In this document: piece after piece, positions 26,710-34,272 of the stretch
Layout of the letters: each line of letters starts with the position of its first letter
How positions within the stretch are numbered: the stretch's first letter is position 1
DNA from: Bdellovibrio sp. ZAP7
Lineage (GTDB): Bacteria > Bdellovibrionota > Bdellovibrionia > Bdellovibrionales > Bdellovibrionaceae
Direction of reading: 5' to 3'
Length of the DNA: 64,000 bases
Assembly: GCF_006874645.1 (NCBI RefSeq)
Contig: NZ_CP030082.1
Coordinates: forward strand, 310,001 to 374,000
Program-made: the position numbers and the translations under genes
Notes under the pieces: model-generated
Databases searched by the model: none
Told to the model about the DNA's origin: nothing
Seen by the model: the letters and a program-made list of their open reading frames with translations, nothing else

Positions 26710-27161
26710 TTTAGATCAACCATAACTATCGAAAAACCCAAGGCAATTCAACGAGAAACCCTAAATGACCGATACCCCCACGACCCCAAAAATCCTTAAA
26801 TAAACCTCAGGCATCTCCAACTGCATTTCTCTTTAGATATTTTTAGCCCGAACTGAATCCTATTGAGTCTAATAACTAATTAAATTCGCACCCTCCCCAA
26901 ATTTCTTGAGGAGCCCGGGGCGGGTTAGGTGGTGCGAGTTGCGAGTTCCGCAGCGAGCCAAAAGTCAGAGTTCAAGAGCCCTTGATCAAATCGAGCGAGG
27001 ACCTGTCCGAAGCAAATCGCACCACCTAACCCGTCCCGGGTGACCCCACGAAAGCCCAGGGGAAAGGGGGCAAATTTAACCCAGTACATAAGACTGAATT
27101 TTGGACTCAACTCGAGCCAGAACTAAACCGAAGAGAACGTCAAAGTTATACTGGTGTGTAG
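26710..27161. other. 452-bp divergent intergenic region
   Basis: Lies between the divergent leuS and REC-GGDEF genes. The first 200 bases are AT-rich with no gene I can support. Bases 26914-27040 form the large inverted repeat described separately. The remaining bases up to the GGDEF start hold no clear promoter. Confidence 0.6.
26914..27040. repeat. 127-bp large inverted-repeat element
   Basis: Arms 26914-26937 and 27017-27040 pair over 24 bp with a single mismatch, enclosing about 79 bases. The enclosed part contains GAGCGAGGAC, which also occurs, at nearly the same distance from the arm, in the reverse complement of the two elements at 5867 and 31285. Size and layout agree with those elements but the rest of the sequence is very different. 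Confidence 0.75.
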
Positions 27162-28166
27162 ATGAGTGGTTTTGAAACTGGTAGCAATAAACATCCTAAA
27201 AGTCGCCGTATCCTGGTGATCGACGACGATCCAGACAGTTTAGAAATACTGTTGGAGCCTCTCCGTTGGGAGGGTTACGATGCGCGTGGTGTGACGACGG
27301 AAGGTGAAGCTCATAAGCTTATCGAGTCGTGGATTCCTCACGTTGTTATCTTGGATTGGATGGCGCAATCGATGGCGGGCCTGCGTGTGTTGCGCGCGAT
27401 CCGCGAACGCCTGTCGCATGTTTCCTGCGTTTTCGTGTCTGAGAACTCTCACACGGAAGCGATCATTGAAGCTCTGGATTCAGGGGCTGACGATTACATT
27501 GTAAAACCTTTTGTTCCTCTTGAATTGTTAGCGCGTATTCGCTCCCAATTGCGTATCCGTGACCTTCACGAGCAGTTGTTATTTGCGAATGATAAACTTA
27601 AAGAATTGGTTGATACGGATGATTTGACGAATCTGTACAACATGCGTTCCCTTTATCAACGCCTGGAGTTCGAGATGGAGCGTGCAAGACGCTTCGGTCG
27701 TGACGTCTGTGTGGTGATGATGGATATGGACTATTTCAAAACCGTGAATGATGGTCATGACCATTTATTCGGAAGTTACGTGCTTTCAGAAGTGGGTAAA
27801 ATCATTCGCGCTTGCACTCGTAATATCGATATTCCAGCCCGCTATGGTGGTGACGAATTCCTGGTTGTTTTGACGGAAACGAATCACGAAGGTGCGATGC
27901 ATTTCTGTGAACGCTTGCGTGAAAATATCGAGAAAACGACATTCCGTAACGGTGAGGACTCGATCAAATTGACCGCTTCAGTGGGGTTTGCGATCACTGT
28001 TCCCGGCGAAAATATTGGTGCCAAGGAACTGGTTCGCAGAGCCGACCATGCTTTGTACGATGCCAAACGCCGTGGCCGTAACCAGGTCAGTTACTACAAA
28101 CCTGATGAAGCCAAAGTGGTGGAAATACTTCCGCCATCCCTTGCTCGTAAAAAGTCAGCCAGCTAG
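27162..28166 (+). CDS. response regulator with diguanylate cyclase domain (REC-GGDEF)
   Basis: A 334-residue protein. The receiver domain (about 16-135) has the acidic pair in VIDDDP, phospho-Asp65 in VVILDW and Lys115 in VKPF. The GGDEF domain follows (about 150-312) with RYGGDEF at 227-233 and an RxxD inhibitory site (R220-N-I-D223) five residues before it, so cyclase activity with product inhibition is expected. It makes c-di-GMP, which in Bdellovibrio controls predation and gliding. I cannot say which of the named Bdellovibrio cyclases, if any, it matches. No sensor kinase is adjacent. Confidence 0.93.
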   Translation: MSGFETGSNKHPKSRRILVIDDDPDSLEILLEPLRWEGYDARGVTTEGEAHKLIESWIPHVVILDWMAQSMAGLRVLRAIRERLSHVSCVFVSENSHTEAIIEALDSGADDYIVKPFVPLELLARIRSQLRIRDLHEQLLFANDKLKELVDTDDLTNLYNMRSLYQRLEFEMERARRFGRDVCVVMMDMDYFKTVNDGHDHLFGSYVLSEVGKIIRACTRNIDIPARYGGDEFLVVLTETNHEGAMHFCERLRENIEKTTFRNGEDSIKLTASVGFAITVPGENIGAKELVRRADHALYDAKRRGRNQVSYYKPDEAKVVEILPPSLARKKSAS

Positions 28167-28248
28167 TTTGGCGACCCCTCAGCGGAACTGATTCATAAGT
28201 AATCATTAATTCATTGACTGTTGAAGTGGGATTTACGAAAACCCTCTT

Positions 28249-29250
28249 ATGGTCACTACTTCATCCTCTCAATCAGACAATATCCGCAATAAAGCCGCAT
28301 TGATCTCTGCGATCGCAAGTTTTTTGATTTTTGTGATGAAGGTTGTCGCGTACCGTATGACGGGCTCGGCGGCGGTTCTTTCTGATGCTTTGGAAAGTAT
28401 TGTGAATGTGGTTGCGTCTTTGGTTGCCCTTTATGTGATTTGGTTTTCTGCGCAGCCAGCCGACCGCGAGCATCCCTATGGACACGGTAAGGCCGAGTAC
28501 TTCTCGGCGGCGTTCGAGGGCGGTCTGATATTTTCCGCCGCTATTTTGATTATCTATGAATCGGTGAAGGCGTTGCTTTTTCCGCATCCTCCGCAAAAGT
28601 TGGAAATTGGTATTGCCATTGTTTCCGGAGCAGCTTTTTTAAATCTTTTATTGGGTTTGTATTTAAAGCGTGTCGGCAGAAGTCATCATTCGGAAGCTTT
28701 GCAGGCAAGTGGTGCCCACGTTATTTCTGATGTCGTTACCACTGTCGGAGTTATCATCGGTTTGGGGTTGGTGCTTCTCACAGATATTCAGTGGCTTGAC
28801 CCTGTGATTGCCATTTTAATCGGTTTGCAGCTGGCATACTCGGGATACAATATTGTTCGTGAATCGATGGGTGGTTTGTTGGACGAAATCAGTGAAACTT
28901 CACTGACAGATTTATGTGATGCTTTAGAAAAAAACCGTCGTCCTGGCATTATCAATATTCATCAGCTGCGTATCATGCGCAACGGTCGCTTTCACCACGT
29001 GGATGCTCATTTGGTGGTGCCCGAATACTGGGACGTTGCCAAAGTTCATAGTGAGTCTCAGGATTTTGAGAAAGCCGTCGTCGCAGACTATGTCTTTGAC
29101 GGGGAGCTGGCTTTTCATATGGACCCTTGTAAAAAATCCTACTGTTCTGAGTGTGATATGCCGGATTGCCCGATTCGTTTGCAGCCGTTTCAGGCACGTC
29201 GTCCTTTCACAGTGAAAAGCTTGACCGAAGGGCCCCCAGAGTCTAACTAG
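28249..29250 (+). CDS. cation diffusion facilitator with cysteine-rich tail
   Basis: A 333-residue CDF transporter with six spans in the first 210 residues. Metal-site residues occur in LSDALES (span 2) and HVISDVVTT (span 5), with HPYGHGKAEYFSA between spans 2 and 3. The cytoplasmic domain (about 215-292) ends in a cluster His290, Cys294, Cys299, Cys302, Cys307, which standard ZitB/FieF proteins lack and which could bind Zn, Fe or Cd. It exports divalent metal in exchange for protons. trmB starts 6 bases after its stop. Confidence 0.9.
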   Translation: MVTTSSSQSDNIRNKAALISAIASFLIFVMKVVAYRMTGSAAVLSDALESIVNVVASLVALYVIWFSAQPADREHPYGHGKAEYFSAAFEGGLIFSAAILIIYESVKALLFPHPPQKLEIGIAIVSGAAFLNLLLGLYLKRVGRSHHSEALQASGAHVISDVVTTVGVIIGLGLVLLTDIQWLDPVIAILIGLQLAYSGYNIVRESMGGLLDEISETSLTDLCDALEKNRRPGIINIHQLRIMRNGRFHHVDAHLVVPEYWDVAKVHSESQDFEKAVVADYVFDGELAFHMDPCKKSYCSECDMPDCPIRLQPFQARRPFTVKSLTEGPPESN

Positions 29251-29256
29251 TGGGGC

Positions 29257-29967
29257 ATGACAGACGCTTCTATTTCCACTAAACGCAGAATCAATGTAAC
29301 TACGGACCTTCCTCATCAAACTGACTATACGTTGGCTTTGAACGGGGAGTACTCTCATATCGCATTTGATGAAATGCGCGTTTTGGCGAATAAAGGGAAA
29401 TGGCGTTCTGACGTTTTTAAAACGGATGCGTCTGTTCCAATGGATTTGGAAGTTGGTACTGGCAACGGAACTCACTTCGCTCACTATGCTCAAAAAAATC
29501 CAAACCGCCTGGTTGTGGGTTTGGAGCTAAAATATAAACCCCTGATCCAAACAATTCGCCGCGCAGATAAAGCTGGCTGCAGAAACGCAGCTGTGGCTCG
29601 TTTCCACGCATTCAATTTGACGGATATTTTTGTTCCTGGTGAAATTGATAATGTGTTCATTCATTTCCCGGATCCATGGACTTCTCCTAAGAAACCTAAG
29701 AATCGTTTCGTGCAAAAATTGAATTTGGATATCTTGTTCGATTTGCAAAAACCAGGATCGATTATTGAATTCAAAACAGATTCATTGGTTTATTTTGATT
29801 GGGCGATGGATGAAATCCGTCAGAGCAAATACAATATTTTGTTCGAGACTCGTGACCTTCACAACTCTCCGATCAAGGCTGAAAACTTTGAAACTGCTTT
29901 TGAAAAGATCTTTCTACGCGAAGGCATCCTGATCAACTTCGTGCGTTTACAAAAGCCTCACCAATAA
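29257..29967 (+). CDS. trmB: tRNA (guanine-N7)-methyltransferase
   Basis: A 236-residue TrmB. The SAM-binding loop is LEVGTGNGTHF, followed by VVGLELKYKP, and the family signature is VFIHFPDPWTSPKKPKNRFVQ. It methylates G46 in the variable loop of tRNAs. It runs 6 bases after the CDF gene and its 3' end overlaps the convergent ferredoxin gene by 10 bp. Confidence 0.94.
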   Translation: MTDASISTKRRINVTTDLPHQTDYTLALNGEYSHIAFDEMRVLANKGKWRSDVFKTDASVPMDLEVGTGNGTHFAHYAQKNPNRLVVGLELKYKPLIQTIRRADKAGCRNAAVARFHAFNLTDIFVPGEIDNVFIHFPDPWTSPKKPKNRFVQKLNLDILFDLQKPGSIIEFKTDSLVYFDWAMDEIRQSKYNILFETRDLHNSPIKAENFETAFEKIFLREGILINFVRLQKPHQ

Positions 29968-30245
29968 GACGCATCCACCGTGATGTCGTCCATGACCTGA
30001 ACCTGGCAGCTGATACGGCTGTCAGGGGCGACTTTTTTGGTTTCTCTTAGGAATTTTTCTGTCTCATTCTCGGCCGTTAGATTCTCTGCACCCGAAACAA
30101 TCTGAATACGACATTTTGCGCAAACGCCGTCTCCAGAGCAGCTGGAAGCCACGGGGAGCCCGCCATTAAGCAGGGCTTCCATGAGGTTCGCTCCCGTTTC
30201 CACCGTCAGGGGAGATCTATTTTTCTTAAAAGAAATCACAGGCAT
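29958..30245 (-). CDS. [2Fe-2S] ferredoxin
   Basis: A 95-residue plant-type ferredoxin with cluster ligands Cys36, Cys42, Cys45 and Cys80 (CSGDGVCAKC and ISCQ). It carries single electrons; the partner is unknown. The gene stands alone and faces trmB tail to tail. Confidence 0.93.
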   Translation of the reverse strand: MPVISFKKNRSPLTVETGANLMEALLNGGLPVASSCSGDGVCAKCRIQIVSGAENLTAENETEKFLRETKKVAPDSRISCQVQVMDDITVDASYW

Positions 30246-30341
30246 GTCTCATTGTAGCTGACGCACTCCAAAACAAGCAAAGAAGTAATGAAATGGGTCC
30301 TAATTGTGTTAGGCTTTAGGCGTCTATTCTAAGAGGTATTT

Positions 30342-31286
30342 ATGTCTGAAGATCAAAAAGTAGAAAACGTCATCATTATCGGTTCAGGACCTGCGGGTCT
30401 TACTTCTGCAGTTTACACGGGTCGTGCAAACTTGGAACCTTTGATGATCGAAGGTGAAGAAGCTGGTGGTCAGTTGATGATCACTACTGAAGTTGAAAAT
30501 TACCCAGGCTTTGAGCATGGTGTAACAGGTCCAGACCTGATCGCTGTGATGAGAAAACAAGCAGAGCGTTTCGGCACTCGCTTTATCACTCGCAACGTAA
30601 CGAAAGTTGATTTCTCTCAACGTCCATTCAAAGTTTGGATTGGCGAGAAACTTCACTTGGCGAAATCTATCATCATTTCTACAGGTGCAAGTGCTAAGTA
30701 CTTGGGTTTGCCTTCTGAAAAAACTTATATGAACCGTGGGGTGTCTGCTTGTGCGACTTGCGACGGCGCTTTCTTCCGCAATCAAGAAATCATCGTTGTG
30801 GGTGGTGGTGATACTGCAATGGAAGAAGCTCAGTTCCTGACTCGCTTTGCTTCGAAAGTTTACGTGGTTCACAGACGTGACCACTTCAGAGCTTCTAAAA
30901 TCATGGCTGACAGAACGATGAAGAATCCAAAAATCCAAGTGATCTGGGATTCTGAAGTAACTGAAGTCCTGGGTGATGGTAAATCCATGACGGGTGCCAA
31001 AGTTCACAATATCAAAACGGGTGAAACGCAAACTATGAACGTGACTGGTTTGTTCATCGCAATTGGACACAAACCGACGACAGATTTGTTCAAAGGTATC
31101 TTAGATATGAATGAAACAGGTTATTTGGTAACTCAACCAAACTCGACCTACACAAACATTCCTGGTGTCTTTGCAGCAGGAGACGTGCAAGACTCTGTAT
31201 ATCGCCAAGCGATCACAGCAGCCGGCACAGGTTGCATGGCCGCCATCGATGCAGAGAGATGGCTAGAAGCTCAAGCTCACCACTAA
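30342..31286 (+). CDS. trxB: thioredoxin reductase
   Basis: A 314-residue flavoprotein: FAD loop GSGPAGLTSAVYTGRA, the redox pair Cys137-Ala-Thr-Cys140, NADPH loop VVGGGDTAMEEA and the C-terminal FAD motif GVFAAGDVQD. It reduces thioredoxin with NADPH. The structured repeat at 31285-31408 begins inside its stop codon. Confidence 0.96.
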   Translation: MSEDQKVENVIIIGSGPAGLTSAVYTGRANLEPLMIEGEEAGGQLMITTEVENYPGFEHGVTGPDLIAVMRKQAERFGTRFITRNVTKVDFSQRPFKVWIGEKLHLAKSIIISTGASAKYLGLPSEKTYMNRGVSACATCDGAFFRNQEIIVVGGGDTAMEEAQFLTRFASKVYVVHRRDHFRASKIMADRTMKNPKIQVIWDSEVTEVLGDGKSMTGAKVHNIKTGETQTMNVTGLFIAIGHKPTTDLFKGILDMNETGYLVTQPNSTYTNIPGVFAAGDVQDSVYRQAITAAGTGCMAAIDAERWLEAQAHH

Positions 31287-31408
31287 ACTGGTGAAAATGG
31301 CCCGATCGACTGCGTTGTCGGGCCATCTCCTCGCTCCGACGTGCCTGAAGCACGCCTGCGCTGTGGGGATTACCCTCCGCCTTGCGCTCGAACCATTTTG
31401 ACCAGTTT
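31285..31408. repeat. structured intergenic repeat, copy 2 (pairs with 5867-5989)
   Basis: A 124-bp element whose left arm (31285-31300) includes part of the trxB stop and pairs with 31393-31408 over 16 positions, with the same single G-G mismatch as copy 1. The core differs from copy 1 by about seven substitutions and one insertion, mostly in predicted loops or linkers, while GGCCCGA/TCGGGCC, GTGC/GCAC and GGG/CCC stems are kept. The outer stem reads AAACT/AGTTT here instead of CCGTT/AACGG. Confidence 0.85.
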
Positions 31409-31435
31409 ATAGAATTGTTTTTTAAAAGGGATTTT

Positions 31436-31933
31436 ATGAAAGACAAAAGAATTAATACCAAGGATTTGGTTAACAAGATTGAGAAGATCACGAAGGCTCG
31501 TATTGCGAGTCAGGATGTGGTTGATTTGGATCAATTCCGTGAAGCTAAGAAAAAGCTCGATCCAAAAGTTATCTTGGTTATTGAAGATGACGAAACTATG
31601 CGTTCGGCAATGAAAAGAATCCTTGAGAGCGAAGGATATGTGACGAAGCTTGCAGCTGATGCCACGGAGCTTTCGACTGTCTTGGATGATCATCCGGTGG
31701 ATTTGATTCTTTTGGATGTCGGTCTTCCTTGGGTGAATGGCTTTGAACTTGCTCAGTTACTTAAAGAAAACAAAGACCTTAAAAAGATCCCATTGGTTTT
31801 CGTTTCCGGAAAAGCTTCTGAAGAAGATATGAAGCAAGCTTTCGAAATCGGCGCAGATGATTACATTAAGAAACCGTTCGACGTTGATAAACTTAAAAAG
31901 ACTGTGGAAACACTTCTTAAAATGAATCCTTAG
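31436..31933 (+). CDS. single-domain response regulator
   Basis: A 165-residue protein from ATG 31436 (AAGGGA ribosome site); the frame extends back to a TTG inside the repeat, which is unlikely to be used. A charged N-terminal helix of about 45 residues precedes a CheY-like receiver: acidic pair in VIEDDE, phospho-Asp in LILLDVGLPWVNG and Lys in YIKKPF. There is no output domain, so it should act by protein contact. No kinase gene is adjacent. Confidence 0.9.
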   Translation: MKDKRINTKDLVNKIEKITKARIASQDVVDLDQFREAKKKLDPKVILVIEDDETMRSAMKRILESEGYVTKLAADATELSTVLDDHPVDLILLDVGLPWVNGFELAQLLKENKDLKKIPLVFVSGKASEEDMKQAFEIGADDYIKKPFDVDKLKKTVETLLKMNP

Positions 31934-31957
31934 TTTTAAATTCGAATAAAAGTTATA

Positions 31958-31988
31958 GAAAAGGCCTGCGAATTTCGCGGGCCTTTTT
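31958..31988. terminator. bidirectional terminator between convergent genes
   Basis: GAAAAGGCCTGCGA and TCGCGGGCCTTTTTC form a GC-rich stem with a short AT loop, with A and T runs on either side. It ends the response-regulator transcript and overlaps the last base of the convergent lipoprotein gene. Confidence 0.88.
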
Positions 31989-33160
31989 CATTGGTCATAT
32001 GATTCAAACTTTGGAGTTGAAATAAATGAAATTGAGTCGCTCCAATACTTTCGAGATTTATTAAATCCGTACATGTAAGCCAAAATTTGCCCGTAAAGCT
32101 TGGAGCTGAAATTCATTGTAAACGGTATCTTAAGGGCAAGAAGACGCTCACCTTCGTTTGATAAAACAAAGTCGAACTGCTCGGGTCTGATGCCATATCT
32201 TGTTTCTAAACATATGTTATTAGAATATTCGCAATCACCAAAATTTGTATACTTAGGAGGATCTTGGCCAGGCGTGAGACAGGCTTCATTAATGTCATAC
32301 TCCATGCGGCCTAGCTCCGTATGGCGAGCCCTTTCAATATTGAACGGGCAATAGCTGGCGACTGCCATAAGCAACTGAAGACTAACTTTAATATTGGAAT
32401 TTTCTAAATTGAATGAGTTCATTCGTTTATTTTTGAACGTTTGAATCAACCCAATTATTTCGAGCGACTCGAATCCGTGCTGAAATTGATGTTGAACTTC
32501 TAGTTTGAGTAGCGTCTGTACTTCATTTTCTGGCAAATTGTCTGTGCAGCCAAATTTTTCTATGAACGTTCTTATATTTTTAGACGTGGGAGGAGTGGCA
32601 ACTATTCCTTCCATTAATAGAACCGTTGTGGCCATTTTACAATTCATCTTAAGCTTGGTAACCAAAGCGTTGGCTTTCTGAATCTCGCCTTTTGAAATTA
32701 GATTGATTATTTCGGAGGTATTTGAAAAGTGAAGTTCCTCAGAATAGTTGTTCTTCTCAGATACAGTAGCCTCTATTGAAAATTTATTTAGTTCTTTTTC
32801 GATTTGATTCTGACGAGAAAGAAGTAGATTTGATAGATTGTCTTCGGAAGACTCATAAATACTTAATCCTTTTTTAAGGAATAAATCAATTTTTTGTCTG
32901 TCGTCTAAGGAGATAAGAATGTCAGCGGGTGTCTTCCCGGTGCTATCGCTGAAATTGAAACCTGGTACTACATCAACTAATTCATTTTTGATATAGGAGA
33001 GATCATTCGAGTTTATGAGTTCAAGAATTTTTAGCTGGTTTTTATCAAGTTTAAATGTAGTCACCTTGACGTGTGGAATATTCGATTGATTACCCTTTGG
33101 AGTTTTGGAAAACGAACATCCTGTAATTAAAAAAAACAGAATAAGAAGTCCTATTTTCAT
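31988..33160 (-). CDS. lipoprotein with ankyrin-like N-terminal repeats (tandem pair, second gene)
   Basis: A 390-residue lipoprotein: signal MKIGLLILFFLITGC with lipobox LITGC (Cys15). Residues about 40-100 look like ankyrin-type helices (LELINSNDLSYIKNELV, GKTPADILISLDDRQ). The rest is helical with scattered cysteines. It shares gene layout, the TGCSF lipobox and the order of helical blocks with the gene it overlaps by 4 bp, so the two are probably distant paralogues. The coding sequence is clearly more AT-rich than the neighbours. Function unknown. Confidence 0.8.
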   Translation of the reverse strand: MKIGLLILFFLITGCSFSKTPKGNQSNIPHVKVTTFKLDKNQLKILELINSNDLSYIKNELVDVVPGFNFSDSTGKTPADILISLDDRQKIDLFLKKGLSIYESSEDNLSNLLLSRQNQIEKELNKFSIEATVSEKNNYSEELHFSNTSEIINLISKGEIQKANALVTKLKMNCKMATTVLLMEGIVATPPTSKNIRTFIEKFGCTDNLPENEVQTLLKLEVQHQFQHGFESLEIIGLIQTFKNKRMNSFNLENSNIKVSLQLLMAVASYCPFNIERARHTELGRMEYDINEACLTPGQDPPKYTNFGDCEYSNNICLETRYGIRPEQFDFVLSNEGERLLALKIPFTMNFSSKLYGQILAYMYGFNKSRKYWSDSISFISTPKFESYDQ

Positions 33161-34203
33161 AAGGCTTCTCCGGTGTTGAATACATGTTGAATTAAATTTC
33201 TGATCTTATTTTTTTGTTTGAAGTTAGCCTTCTCACAAATTGGATCTTCATCAGTGGCATTGTTTTCTGCCGAGCATGGAGTATACTGAATATTATAAAA
33301 TAGAGGAGATTTACTTGTCCTAGGGCTAACCATGTCAATCCAGCGTTGCTTTAATGACATTTCTTCCATATCCGGCATGCCAGCAAGAATGTAAGCTACA
33401 GGATCGATTCTGATCGTCCCTTTTGGAGTACTTAAATCAAGGGACAGATTTTGGACAGCACTAATGGAATTGAAAAACTCTATCAATGTTGTGGAGGAAA
33501 ATTTTGAAAAATACTGAGTTTTCAGTTCCGCGACATACCATTTCTCAAATGATGAAGTTGGAATTAACTCTTTGATCGAACTGCAGGTCGAAGTTCCTGA
33601 CAGTAAATAGTACGAGTCGACGACATTTTTAGAATCGATTTTTCCAATGTATTTTTGTGAGTTGCTGTTCGGAACATAAAAATACATATCCATCATTTTT
33701 TCGAAAATGTTGCTGCAGGTGGTAGTCTTTATATTCATTCTCGATAAAGTTTCTTCCCATACCCTTGGGTTCTTTTCTGCATAGAGATGTTCAACCAATT
33801 GGAAAATTTCGGGTTCCTGAAATGCGTATACTAATGATTTCAATTTTGAATTCGTAGCTAAAATGTGTACCGATTGTTCAGAGTAAGAGAATGGCGAGAG
33901 ACCTCTCTCACTGAGAAGGTAGTTAATGACTGCCAAACGAGCATTTATAATAGACCAATCAAGTGCTTCATTTTTTTCTAAACTCTCGTTTGGCATTTTT
34001 GAGAGATGCTGTATTACTTCATCGTCTGTTTTGGTAGAGAAGGATTCAAGGGACAATAACATTTCGCCGGAAGAGGTGTTGACAGCATCAGTTTGAACAA
34101 GCTTTTCCTTTTTAAAGGAACAGCCTGTCGCCAGAAATATTGCAACTGATATGAAAATGTTAAACCAATTTTTTTGCATCGTCAGTGAAGATGCAATTTT
34201 CAT
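33157..34203 (-). CDS. lipoprotein of unknown function (tandem pair, first gene)
   Basis: A 348-residue protein from ATG 34203; other in-frame starts are TTG 34251 and ATG 34179, and no ribosome site decides between them. The lipobox FLATGCSF follows a hydrophobic stretch. A helical, ankyrin-like part (ALDWSIINARLAVINYLLSE) precedes a domain with several cysteines. It is coupled to the second lipoprotein gene by a 4-bp overlap. Like it, it is AT-rich and unrelated to any family I recognise. Two TTGACA boxes lie just upstream. Confidence 0.75.
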   Translation of the reverse strand: MKIASSLTMQKNWFNIFISVAIFLATGCSFKKEKLVQTDAVNTSSGEMLLSLESFSTKTDDEVIQHLSKMPNESLEKNEALDWSIINARLAVINYLLSERGLSPFSYSEQSVHILATNSKLKSLVYAFQEPEIFQLVEHLYAEKNPRVWEETLSRMNIKTTTCSNIFEKMMDMYFYVPNSNSQKYIGKIDSKNVVDSYYLLSGTSTCSSIKELIPTSSFEKWYVAELKTQYFSKFSSTTLIEFFNSISAVQNLSLDLSTPKGTIRIDPVAYILAGMPDMEEMSLKQRWIDMVSPRTSKSPLFYNIQYTPCSAENNATDEDPICEKANFKQKNKIRNLIQHVFNTGEAL

Positions 34204-34272
34204 GTGGTTGTCATCTTCAAAATAGTGAAATACAAGTGTCAAAAGTATCAACAGTTGTCAATTTTCGTCCGC

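Noticed and set aside
26925-27110. 61-residue leftward reading frame across the large inverted repeat
   Set aside because: No ribosome site, low-quality composition, and it is fully explained by the repeat arms.
27162-28166. Assignment of the REC-GGDEF protein to a named Bdellovibrio cyclase (DgcA or DgcC)
   Set aside because: Domain layout alone does not decide this and no alignment could be run.
31382-31435. N-terminal extension of the response regulator from a TTG
   Set aside because: The TTG lies inside the structured repeat; ATG 31436 has a ribosome site and gives a normal protein start.
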